Origin: Conchocele bisecta
Taxonomy: Eukaryota > Mollusca > Bivalvia > Lucinida > Thyasiridae
NCBI GenBank assembly: GCA_029237695.1
Contig: CM055265.1
Coordinates: 44,199,331 to 44,263,330 of the forward strand
Length of the DNA: 64,000 nt
Direction of reading: 5' to 3'
Positions 11,158 to 22,600 of this stretch are shown piece by piece. Made by a program: the position numbers and the translations under genes. Below the pieces are notes generated by a model. It had not been told where the DNA came from and ran no database searches. It saw only the letters and a program-made list of their open reading frames with translations. The stretch's first letter is position 1. Every line of letters begins with the position of its first letter.

Positions 11158-11515
11158 GCACAGGTGGAAGACTCGGACCTGTTTGTTTGTTTATTGGTGT
11201 TTAATGGCCTATCAACAGCTGAGGTCATGTAAGGCCGGGCAAACGGGTTCGATCCCGCATTTAACCTGCTACATAGGGGGGGGGTGGGTGGGTGGGGGTG
11301 GGGGGGTGGGGGGGGGGGGGGTGGGGGGGGGGGGGGTGGGGCTGAAATAAGAATAACCTGACCTAGTGTCAGGTCCATACCAGCCCCTTCCCATAAAAGT
11401 AATAAGATTATGAAATCCACGGGTATAACCAGATTCAACCCTCGATTACAAGAATGCCAAAGACGAATCCTGATTGTTAAATTACCCATTACCCATTGAA
11501 CCCTTCCTCCCCTAA
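11158..11515. repeat. Repeat V copy with a poly-G expansion
   Basis: TGTTTGTTTATTGGTGTTTAATGG start and GGGTTCGATCCCGC, then the GGGGAAAATCCC position of the family is replaced by about 70 bases of G runs broken by single T (11272-11342). The normal CCTGACCTAGTGTCAGGTCC and GATTGTTAAATTACCC blocks follow. The minus-strand 122-codon open stretch with polyproline is the translation of this G tract, not a gene. Confidence 0.85.
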
Positions 11516-11642
11516 GTAATTGGCATGAACTGCTCCATGTTAATTTACAGACTATTCCATTAACCCATTATAGGCTGGATACAATTACAGAAGTATGAAT
11601 TTTTTTCAGAAAATGTTTCACTATATTTTTTATTTCTTCTCT

Positions 11643-11730
11643 AAAGTATACATTGTTACCACTCATTTGAACCGTCTCAACGAGACGGTTCAAATGAATG
11701 GTAACAACATATACTTTCATATAAAACTAA
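11643..11730. repeat. Hairpin C copy
   Basis: Palindrome with arms AAAGTATACATTGTTACCACTC... centred on GAACCGTCTCAACGAGACGGTTC. Same family as 13873, 18254, 20161, 32266 and 40635. Flanked by a TTTATTTCTTCT tract typical of the family. Confidence 0.88.
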
Positions 11731-12179
11731 ACAAACTAATAAGACTTTTTGAGAGAAAAAAGTACCGGTATTCATTAAAGACTTCAATTGGTTAATCAAA
11801 TGAATTCAAAGTAAAAAAATTTCATCAAACAGCGCAGATCGACACTGTTTTCAAACATTAGGGATGCAAGCATGTTGTGTTGAAAGAGGTATACAGACTC
11901 GTCTCTCTATATCGGTATCAGATGCAAGTATACACCATATCTAAAATATGCGACTAAATAGTAATACCATGATCACTTTAATAATGACTCTGACGCCATT
12001 AACAACATTCGTAGTCCTCTCGTTGTTTTGGCATTCGGGTGTGCCTGGATATACACTTTTAATTTCTGCACTAGTCCATATAACACTCCTTTCAAATGTT
12101 CTTGGGTTACGGAATTCTGCGGGTCTAAATTCATCACAGCTTCTTCTAGATATCTGCAACATACAGAATTTTATTTGAT

Positions 12180-12660
12180 TTAATGGTGTGTAACGGCTAA
12201 TGTCACAGCTATGGTCATTTTAAGACATTATAAACTTGGAAAAGTCGCGGGAATACTGGACGAGGCCTTCCGGCCTTCGTCCAGTATTCCCGCGACTTTT
12301 CCAAGTTTATACCCCGATAAATTCCACAAAAAGGCCATTCATTCCTATTTTAACAGGGTCAAATACCATATTTCACCTGTTGTGATTGGGGTAAAACCCA
12401 AATCAGAACTGAATATGTACAGAAAAATGTATATTCAGACTGAAATTAGAATAACCCGACCTGGTGCCAGGTCCTCACCACACCCAAGTTATTTAGCCCC
12501 ACTCCCAAAAAGTAATAGGATTAATACTAATCTTATTACTTTTAAATGATTATAACTGGATTCAAGTCTCAAGTTGAAGTAACAATAAAACGTACCGGAA
12601 AGCCAAACCAGCGATATGAAGATTCTGGTAAGGATGAATCCCTATCGTTAAATTACCCAT
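12180..12660. repeat. Repeat V copy interrupted by hairpin B
   Basis: GGTGTGTAACGGCTAATGTC starts a repeat-V copy. Hairpin B (12229-12348, left arm shortened, right arm complete) interrupts it, and the family then resumes at CAGGGTCAAATACCATATTTCACC and runs through CCGACCTGGTGCCAGGTCC to CCTATCGTTAAATTACCC. This shows hairpin B is mobile and younger than this repeat-V copy. Confidence 0.8.
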
Positions 12661-12909
12661 TACATTTTCAATCAGAATGTTTATTTTTCGCATGCAAAAG
12701 CCATTTGAAACATCATATTTTCTAATATAATACGGGATGAGCTGGTGGTCTGAAGTACCATATTTATGCTAATAGTAGCCCCCTCCACTATCTTCAATCA
12801 AAATGTACATTTTCACATGCAAACGCAATTTGAATAATCATATTTTCTAAATTCTATGCTGCAATGCAGTACTTTTCACCAGTACTTGTAACAGTGGGGA
12901 TATTTATTA

Positions 12910-13268
12910 TAGGAATGAATGGCCTTTTTGTGGAATTTATCGGGGATATAAACTTGGAAAAGTCGCGGGAATACTGGACGAGGCCTTCCGGCCTTCGTCC
13001 AGTATTCCCGCGACTTTTCCAAGTTTATATCCCCGATAAATTCAACAAAACGGCCATTCATTCCTTATAATTCCAGCATTTGAAATAAATTCATCAAGAA
13101 AATGTGTTTATTTTCCGTTTTCTTAAGAATTATTTTAACTGCGCCTCACGGTTATGGAAAGTAGTTCGGCGTGGGAGTTTACTGGGATATAAATTTTGGA
13201 CATAGACTTGCTACGGGCCAATCAAATGTTAGGGAATTGTGTAAATATTTTTGTGCTGGAATTATTAG
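12910..13268. mobile_element. Hairpin B with its ~200-bp partner module
   Basis: Near-perfect palindrome 12910-13066 (arms about 75 bp) centred on GAGGCCTTCCGGCCTTCG, followed by 13070-13268, a module bounded by AATTCCAGCA and TGCTGGAATTA inverted ends and containing GCGCCTCACGGTTATGG. The same two-part arrangement recurs, often inverted, at 8191, 25420, 30730, 36191 and 58798, so the two parts probably move as one non-autonomous element. Confidence 0.85.
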
Positions 13269-13527
13269 AATATGGTATTTAGTCTGTATATGACTGGAAT
13301 AACTCTTGGTTTTGTTTTCAACTTTTTCTTTATTGGAAAAATCTGCTTGTTAAGTCATATGAATGGAGTTTTACATTTACTTCAATTAAACAACTGGTCA
13401 TATAAAGAATAGAACACACCTGTTAAAGGGTTTAACGTCACAATTACAGCCAACGTCATAGAGACGGGTTCTAGGTTTCAAGTTTTCATGTTCCCTAACC
13501 TATTTATAGACTGGACTATGTACGTAC

Positions 13528-13691
13528 TTGTGTTTGAGTTCGGTGCTGGCGTCCAGGTCGGCAGACAGCTGCTGGATCAGGGAGAGCAGTACAGGTTGTT
13601 GGAGGGGGCACGGACACTGGTTAAACACCTGGGCCGGGTTCACAGCCTCACACAGAACCATCACCAGCTCCAGGTTCGACGCAGACAGCGC
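13528..13691 (-). CDS. EDC4: EDC4 exon 26 (last one found)
   Basis: Acceptor CCATTGCAG, phase 0 entry; donor GTACGTA after AACACAA, phase 2 exit. It encodes ALSASNLELVMVLCEAVNPA, then QVFNQCPCPLQQPVLLSLIQQL and the stretch ending TELKHK. This is the most conserved C-terminal block of the family (human SDLNLVLYVCETVDPAQVF...). The good donor means at least one more exon must follow on the minus strand. A 24-bp stretch covering the acceptor is imperfectly repeated 40 bp upstream. Confidence 0.95.
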
Positions 13692-16600
13692 CTGCAATGG
13701 CAAACACATGATGAAGCAACAGACGGTGCCTGGAACGGCAAACACATTGTGAAGGCCCCGTAGATGATACACAGAGTAAATGTGACAAAAGATGCTAACC
13801 CTACACATACGGAATACACCTTTACGGGTATGAATTTTTTACATAATTATTTTTATTTTTGTTATTTCTCAATGAAAGTATATGTTGTGACCACTCATTT
13901 GAACCGTCTCAACGAGATGGTTCAAATGGTGGTCACAACATACACTTCTGATCACATATAATGAAACTATAAAGGATTTCCCACAAACAAAATGGTGTAT
14001 CATTAGCTTGAAATGGTTTAACGGCAGAGGTGTATTCAGTTTAATATGTTTAAACGATCCAAACTGATAAACTGATCGCAATAATTTACGGACCATAACA
14101 ACACAATTGTGATACAATCTACACCGGTTAAGTCAGTCATGTAGAAATCTCCGATTGTGTTCAATATTATTATTTTCAATATAACTGGCTATTAAGTTAA
14201 TTTTTTTGCCAATTCAAATTATTTTTGGATCCAAAAATATGAACACTCAGTACAGTGCGACCCCGTTAGTACATGGAAGTCCGGCGACATACAACCTTCC
14301 GTGTTGCTTATCCGAACCGTGCTATATCCGTTCTCGCCCAAGACGCATCATAATGTCAACAAAAAATACATGTACACTGTACACTGTGACTGCGAATGAA
14401 CGACGTCGCCAAAGCCTATAATATGCCATAAGTTTTCACTGTTATCTTCGCATGTAATAAATATATTGAATCCAAGAATTGTCATGTCATGTTTTATTTA
14501 TTCATCATGTTCATGTAGAATGTAGAATGTAGATCTACGCAGGTCTGTGCAATCCATTATTGTAAACGCGTGTAGAAAAAAGTGTAGTAAATACGTGTAG
14601 CCATCATCATTCGATGACGCAATGACCCAATGACCGATATCATGTTCCATCAGCTGCAACGTCACGTGACAAGCTCGTGCGTTGCAATCTGTGTTTACTC
14701 ATATGGTGAGCACAGCCTGACAGGTGGAAGACTCGGACCTATGACACCAAAATAAATACCTATTAAAAAAATCCCATTATCCCACCCACCTGGTATCGTA
14801 CTGTACATGACGTTAATAATAGAACGAGATCAAGTGGGTGGGGTAATGGCTATTTTTGTAATGGTCATTTTCTTTGTGTCACACGTCCGACTATTCCACC
14901 TGTGGGTTTGAGTACGCACAGAGTTTTAACCCTTTCAACATCACAACACCCAACGTGTTATAATATTGCGCCAGTTCATGAGGTAATCAGGCGTATCACG
15001 TGAGATTTTCGACGAAGATGAATCTGATAATACACTGCAGCTCCATTATAACGCGGTCGCGTATAGCGCGATCTCCATTATAACGCGGGTCTCTCGTGGA
15101 TCACAATTTTTTTTTTAAAAATCGAGAGAAAAAAATCAATAAAAAAATCGTCGGACGTCGTAGTCATCGTGTAATTAGTTGATTCGAGATTTCTGTAAGT
15201 TTATTCAAACAACGAAGTTTAAAGTCCATGAAAGGATTATTATTAGTATGTTAGCAAATGTAATACCTTTAATCAGGTAATCATGTTAATAGGCATATTT
15301 ATTAATCAATTCAATTACCTTAATCCCAATTGACATGTATTCGCGAAGTAATGGTCGTATCAAAGGAGCATGCCGACCAATGTAACGCCTGATCAGAAGC
15401 TACACTGGTCACAAATCCCATGAGCACCATTTCTCCAGTCACGTAAATGTACCGCTTTTTGTCACCACGTAATGTCAATGTATCTGTGTTAACACATAAT
15501 TGTCGCTAATAAATGGTTGCGTGTTCGGCCTTTCTTTTTCTTTACACCCAGGTGTAATATTTAGCGTTCTATAAATAGACTGGTGTTTCAGCATTATCTG
15601 GGTATGGATCACATGGTCTATTGTTTACACTGCAGCCCAAGGCAATCTCGCTTAAATCGTAAATTTCATTCATCAATATGTCTTGCAGCGTAAACAATAG
15701 ATCACGTGACCCCACATCCCGAGATTATGCACGTATCAACCACATGAATAGGCAGGACACGTGACCATAGGCATTATTTAATATCAATTAATCCGTTTAA
15801 GTGTCTGTTGATCGCGAGTAGTATACATTGTAATAAGCGTCTGTCTATCGCGAGCACTATACAACGTAATAAGCATGATTTTATAAATAACTCATATGTT
15901 TAATACATTAATACATACAAGTTTGTATGTCATAGGCATTATTAATAATTACTTTAACTTCTGTTCAAATGACATGATTTTATATGGGTCCGTTGCTAAT
16001 GGAATTCCCGCAATAGTTGGTAACCGAAATGTGAATGATACCAGTAACCCGTGCAGTACCAGTACCCGTGCATGTCTCGAAATTTTATAACGCGGTCGGA
16101 TTCGATCGCGGTTTGAAATCTTGGACCCCTACCACCGCGTTATAATGGAGCTGCAGTGTAGTGTACATTTTCTGTAAACGATATTGAATGTTGACGAATA
16201 TTAAATTAGTAATTATTACGCATTTGCTCTGAAAATGTTATCAACTTTCCGATATATTTGCAGAAAAAAGTCAAATGATTCTCGGTGAAAATCTCAGTTA
16301 TATAATAAAGTTGATTATCTCATGCACTGGCTCAATTATGACGTAGCGAAACAAGGCCAGTTGTCACGTACACATTTGTGTACATGCGCCGGGGGCGTGG
16401 GCAGTGCTGTAACAATTTAGTTAATCTGCACGACTGATACGCGATCTACGATTGGTCAGTCTTTACCATGTTTACACCTAATTAATATTCCACCAATGGT
16501 GAGCGTGAACGCATGCCGGAAAAATGAAATCGAGCACATAACAATTAGGACTGCTTTGTTACTGGGACCAATAATTGTTGGTGTTATTCCCAGTTTGCTC

Positions 16601-19600
16601 GGATTAATTTACGAAATGTGCAAACGTGATCAGCTGCACATTCACATCGGTGAGATAAAAGGAAGCTATGCGTCCATAGTCGTGTTACAAATTTAACACG
16701 ATTTTGATATACAAATAGGCAAAAAATTCGGGAGCCAAGGCACAACCGTGTACTAACCGAAATCGTGTTATAGTGAAGCGTGTACTAACGGGGTCGCACT
16801 GTATTTCACGTCAAAGTGTCAATTTATGGTCGAAATGTAAATTAGCACTGTCAGTTACCTGATCAAATAATGCACCATTTATCTGTGCAAACAAAAATTT
16901 TGTTGACACTAAATAAACATAACATAACTTAATTTAATCCGTGATGATTTTTCGAAACTATAGAACTTCTCAATTTGTCAGAATTATTCCTTAAATCAGA
17001 TTGTAAGTTGTCCGAATTTGTGCCAACTTTTGTATGAATTTACAAAAGATTTCGCAGTATTAGCGTTTCAACAAAAATCAAAACTCGGTTGCAAGTATAA
17101 TCAGATGCCGATACAAAATACAAATTCACAGAATTCACCGATTCTCTCACCTGTTGAAACGCGGCGTTGAGTTGGCCTTGCCGCAGCAGGTTGAGAACAT
17201 GTGTCTTCTCTATCTGGGGGTCAGGGGTCATGGGTAGGGGAGTTACGGCCCCCGAACGCATAGCCAGTAGGACGCTGTCACTGATCGTCGTGCCTTGTTC
17301 CCGCACAGCCAACGACACTTCTTCACGTATCGCATCCCGCACAAAAGTGACGAGATTCTCTTGTATTCTGCAAGAGAGTGATTGATCAGGGTTGATAGAT
17401 GTAGCCTATTTCACTAACATTGCAAAGTATACTTATCTAGCAAAGTATACTTTGAGGGAGAAATTTTCAATTTAAGGATAAATTTATGAATTTTTATTAT
17501 ACTGAATTTATTACATTATCACAGCCATTTTGGCTATGATAATGTAATAAATTCAGTTAAATAAAAATAATTCTGCATACTTTTAATCATCAAATATATG
17601 CCGTGGTTTGTTCTATATGAAATAATGCATTTTGGGAAAAATAAATTATTACTCCCTCAAAAGTATACTTTGCTACATAAGTATAATTTGCAATTTTGAT
17701 AAAATCGGCTACTGTTCAACAACAAGGTCAACAAGAAAATGTGTCCCGTCGACACACAAATGCTCCTGGTGGCAGATTTTAGAAACTCTGGTAAGCTTAT
17801 TAAATGAAGACAAGGTAAATAAGATATACATACCCTCCTGGATATTCTGTTTCAGGCATTAATCCTATACATTCGGAATCGAGTTTGAGGCATATGTAAA
17901 TTTTTATATACATTATTTCAATCCTGTACAAATTTGGAGATCATATTCAGAACAATTTTGCTGTCCTTATAATGTGGCTCATTATATGACTTTATCCCGT
18001 CAACACAGTGCGTATGTGCCGTGAAACACGGTGCCGTGAAACATTTTTGATATCCAGCCAATACTATTTTTGCATTTTACAGCCATTTGTAGGTGTTGAC
18101 GGGATAAATAGTGCCGTGAATGGGAAAAAATATCTGGCGCGGCACGGAAACGGGATGTGCTCGGCAGAGCCTCGCCCATCCCATTTTCTGAGCCTTTTTC
18201 CCATTCACGGCACTAACCTACTATTCTCTATCTATTTTCCTTATTTCTGAACCAAAGTATATGTTGTGACCACTCATTTGAACCGTCTCGGCGAGACGGT
18301 TCAAATGAGTGGTCACAACATATACTTCTGAGGAGAAATAAAGAAATTCTTGAGCCTTGCCGGATATTTTTTCTATGCCGTATATTATCTATGTATGATG
18401 ATGAGCACAGGCCATACATCAGGGACTGTGCATATAAAACGTTACTGAGGACATACCGAGTGCTCATGGTCGAGATCAGGGGGTCGTTTCACTAAACTTT
18501 GTACGACTAAAATGTTCGTAAGTGCAAAATATGATAGTCTGTAAATTTCACATTAGTAATGTTTTCTTGTATTAAACAATTATTGGATTTACATTTATTG
18601 ATAACTGTAAATCCATCAATTGAAATTTCCAGACGATCCTAAATTTACACTTACGAACATTTTAGTCGTACTAAGTTTAGTGAAACGGGCCCCAGGTAGT
18701 TTAATTATTCGAGGCTAAGCTATTCTGTACTCAGTCTCAACAAATAAACTGCGTGATTTTGAGTATGAAAACAGTGTATGTGCTCAGAAACCTTGTATAG
18801 GAACAGGCACACATTTGGAGAATGAATCCCAGTGATTTTCCATGGCTAATGTCCGATATGTAATCAACTGTGCAATTTCTAGTACAGTTTTGGAGAATAT
18901 GAATAATTATCCTATCCTTACGTGGCTAATGACGTCTGTAGCTGTGAGCCCATCTGTGATTGTATGGTGGCGAGAACGTGGGACTTCATCTGCTCGGCGG
19001 ACGTGTGGAACGTGTCGGTGAGTTTCCGTAGCTCCCCGACTACCGGGTCTCGCAGCTCGAGTTGCTTCTGTCGTACACTGTCCAGGTGGTTCTCCAACTG
19101 CTGTGTGTCTACACGCGGGTACATGGGAATAGTAATACAGTGGAACCTCTCTAAACCGGACACCCTGGTCCCCAGGGTGTCCGGTTTAGAGAGGTTTCAC
19201 TGTAAAACAGACAGAGGACTATCCAATTAACAAATTTGTGTGTGGCATTAGTTTTCTTTATCATCTTGGGAGGTAGGGTAAAGGGGCTGTAATAAATCTC
19301 AACTGATCGTTGAATAAATTATTCATCACATGCACCAAGTCTATAAGTGAAACTGCAGTATACCAAAATCAATGGACTATGCTGGAAATGTGTTGCTCAA
19401 GTGAATATTAATGTCTCATAACTAAAATTACACAGTAACAAGCCATCTGATCAGGATCAGCAGTGTTTGTCACTATTTTTTTTTAAAAAGGATAACCATT
19501 TATGACTATTATTCAGATAGTCCAAATATTACTATGAACTATTAAGAATACCGAGAGGCCCAAGGGTAACCTTTTTAACCCTAAGCAACTGGAATGGAAT

Positions 19601-22600
19601 TTGATATGTTAATTTTGCAACTAATCAAACCCAACCATCACAAAATGGTTTTCAGACTAGTCCATTTATGAAAAAGGGATAATTTTTGTTCTCAAAAATA
19701 TGAAAATTACTTTCAAAAAGTGCAGATCCTGATGAGACGGCTCATCTGGATCTGCACTGTTTGCATAAACCGCTTTTCGGGCTTTCGGGTTCAAATCGAG
19801 TGCTTACATTCTTTTGTGCCTTTTTGGAATGCGTCGCTGACTTGCTGGTACATGGTGTGGGTGGCGCGCTCGAACGTGGGAATCACGATGTTCTGGAAGG
19901 CCTCACGATACGCGGCCTGCACCGGCTGTTGTATGGCACTGCCCGCAGCCATACCGATCGCCTCTATCGTTTGCTACAATACCAGTGGTCACGGTATAAG
20001 AAACACATAAAGAAGCCAAACTGGTTTACTAATTGCATTTTCCCCTATTCTAAACTTGGCCTCTATTATTTTCAGACTATTCCCATTACATTCGGAATAC
20101 ACCTATACTGGCATAATATCTTTTAAACATTTTATTTTCATTTTTTATTTATTTCTCAATGAAAGTATGCGTTGTGACCACTCATTTGAACCGTCTCGAC
20201 GACACGGTTCAAATAGTGGTTACAACATATATTTCTGAGCTCATATAAATAAAATATTTAGCATTTTCCACAAACAAAATGGCATATCCTCAGCATGACA
20301 TGGGTTAATATAAAAGCATCCATTGCTGTAACTTCAGGAGATAATCGCAGTGGCAGCTCCGCGATACATGAACGTACCCGTGATCGCACCATCTTGCCGA
20401 TGTTATCCTTCAGCAACGAGTCGGTGGCCGTGAGTTTCTGGGCCATTTCCTGGTGGATATGGTCCTTCATCGGCTCCAGGACCTTACTTATACCTGCCAT
20501 GGAGGGACAATGGATTCATACAATCAAGGTTGGCATCTGGGTGAACAACTAGACACAAATACGAGCATATGGATCTTGATAACTTGCTTCAATATTAACA
20601 CTCACTATGCACGAGATGGAAATTGTCGTCTGCTGCTTTTAATTTTTGCCTTAATTCTTAACAAAAAGTTGGTTTTGACAGCAATGGAGACGATTCTCAT
20701 GCGCTATCAAACCAAGTTTTTAACGAGAAATATGGAAAATAAAACATTTCCAGCAGACGACAAATTTTAATTCAGCGTAGTAAGGGTTACAGTACAGTAA
20801 AATTCAATAGTCAACATATATGGATTGATTGTCTGTTCAATAATGAAGTCATATTGGCCACTGGCTGAGAAAAAGGACCTTACGTGTGTGACCAGTCTAC
20901 GCCGGTTATTTAGGGGTTAAAGGGTTAATGGGCACTACGAATATAAATTATACAGCAGACAAAATATTTGGTTCCCACCGTTTAACCCTTTTAACACTAC
21001 AGACCTTTATAGCAGTGTAAACTTCACTGTAGATACAAATAGTGTAGATTTAGATGTGCTTGCTCGTGACAAGCCATCTAATCAGGATCTGCACTTTTTG
21101 CAAATAATTTTCATATTTTGTTTGTGAACAAAAAAATACACACCCTTTTTATAAATTGAAGACGCATGTATAGTTTCAGATCGATTGACTGAACGGTTTC
21201 AGAGGAGTTGTGTACACAGACTATCTAGTTTTTCTGTCCGCCCGTGCCCGCCACCCGGCGGTAAAACATACCATACCATCCCACACCAAAGTCACTTGGC
21301 CCCATTCCCTAAAAGTAATAGGATTAGGCAAATGCCAAAGACGTACCGGAGAGCCAAACCAGGTAAAGATTAATTCGGATCGTTAAATTACCTATCGCAT
21401 AGGGGTGAAAGGTTTAATGAACAAGATAAAGTCTACAACAGACAAAACTATTTGGTTTCCACCTTTTAACCCTTACAACACTAGTACCTCTATAGTAGTG
21501 TTTGCAAATAGTGTAGATCCAGATGAGCCGGCTCGTGACGAGCCGCCTCATCAGGATCTGCACTTGTTGCAAGTATTTTTCATATTTTTGAGAAGAAAAA
21601 TACCCCCATTTCATTTTGTGACGATAGGATTGGTTGCAAAAGTAACATATCAAAATCCATTCCAGTTAGGGGTGACCATGGACAAACATTTTCATATTTT
21701 TACTGAGAAAAAAAAACACACCCTTTTTATAAATAGAAAGTCTGAAAATCATTTTGTGGCAATAGGAAACATATCAAATTCCATTCCAGTTATTTAGGGT
21801 TTACAGGGTTAATGGTTGAATCGTGTACACGTCATCTGCGGCACAGCAACCAGCAACACTCACCTGGTACTACCGAATGTTTCATCTCGTGTTTCACCGT
21901 TCGGTCGAGGTTCGAGGCGACAGCCGACGTGAGCGTCTGATTCACCGTGTTGAATAGCCGTTCCTGCTTCTGTTGATCGCGTACCTCCATCTGTCGTAGC
22001 GTCTCCTGCACCCGCTGATGTGGCGCTCGTTAAGGAAGGTAATTTTTATTGTAACCGGTGGAATAGGGCTGATGCCTTTGCAAGCGTCTGTGCTCTGAAC
22101 TCTTTACTATGGTCTGAACTCTTTAGTACTGCGTCAGTGATACATCCGTCACGATTCAAACAACTAGATGACCGCGGCCTGTATGTCGCACCTTGTGGCG
22201 AGGCATGGACACCAAAAAAAAAAGATATAGTAGAACGAAAAACTTTAACAAAAAAACTTAACCAAAAACTTTAACAGGACACGTACGTACGTATGTACGC
22301 CAAAGTGCCGATTATATCGCGCTTTCCGCAAGCGGGCGCGAAAAAAACTTTAACCAAAAACTTCAAAGTAATTTGACCTTGACATTGGGCACAGGGGCCG
22401 CACGGGAGGGGGGTGGGGGTAGAATGAAAATATAGATGATATAAACACCCATGTGAAGTTTCAAGGTAATGGGCAAAGCAGTTGCAGAGATATAGTACAA
22501 CGAAAAACTTTAACCAAAAAACTTAACCAAAAACTTCAAAGTAATTTGACCTTGACATTGGGCACAGGGGCCGCACGGGAGGGGGGTAGAATGAAAATAT

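Larger units (their letters stand above)
14253..16801. mobile_element. Tigger/pogo-like element, copy 1 (2.55 kb) with nested insertion
   Basis: Starts CAGTGCGACCCCGTTAGTAC and ends with the inverse GTACTAACGGGGTCGCACTG; TA flanks both ends (14251-14252, 16802-16803). Length 2,549 bp, of which 1,126 bp is a second element at 15033-16158. The remainder matches copy 2 (33252-34736) along its whole length, including a duplicated internal CACAGGTGGAA.. module. Only short open stretches, so non-autonomous. The CAGT end and TA target point to Tc1/mariner-pogo mobilisation. Confidence 0.92.

Noticed and set aside
11121..11489. Minus-strand ORF with a polyproline run
   Set aside because: Translation of the G tract inside a repeat V copy.
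16496..16696. 66-codon ORF with a hydrophobic segment inside Tigger copy 1
   Set aside because: Copy 2 has a related but frame-altered version; no transposase motif; part of a non-autonomous element.
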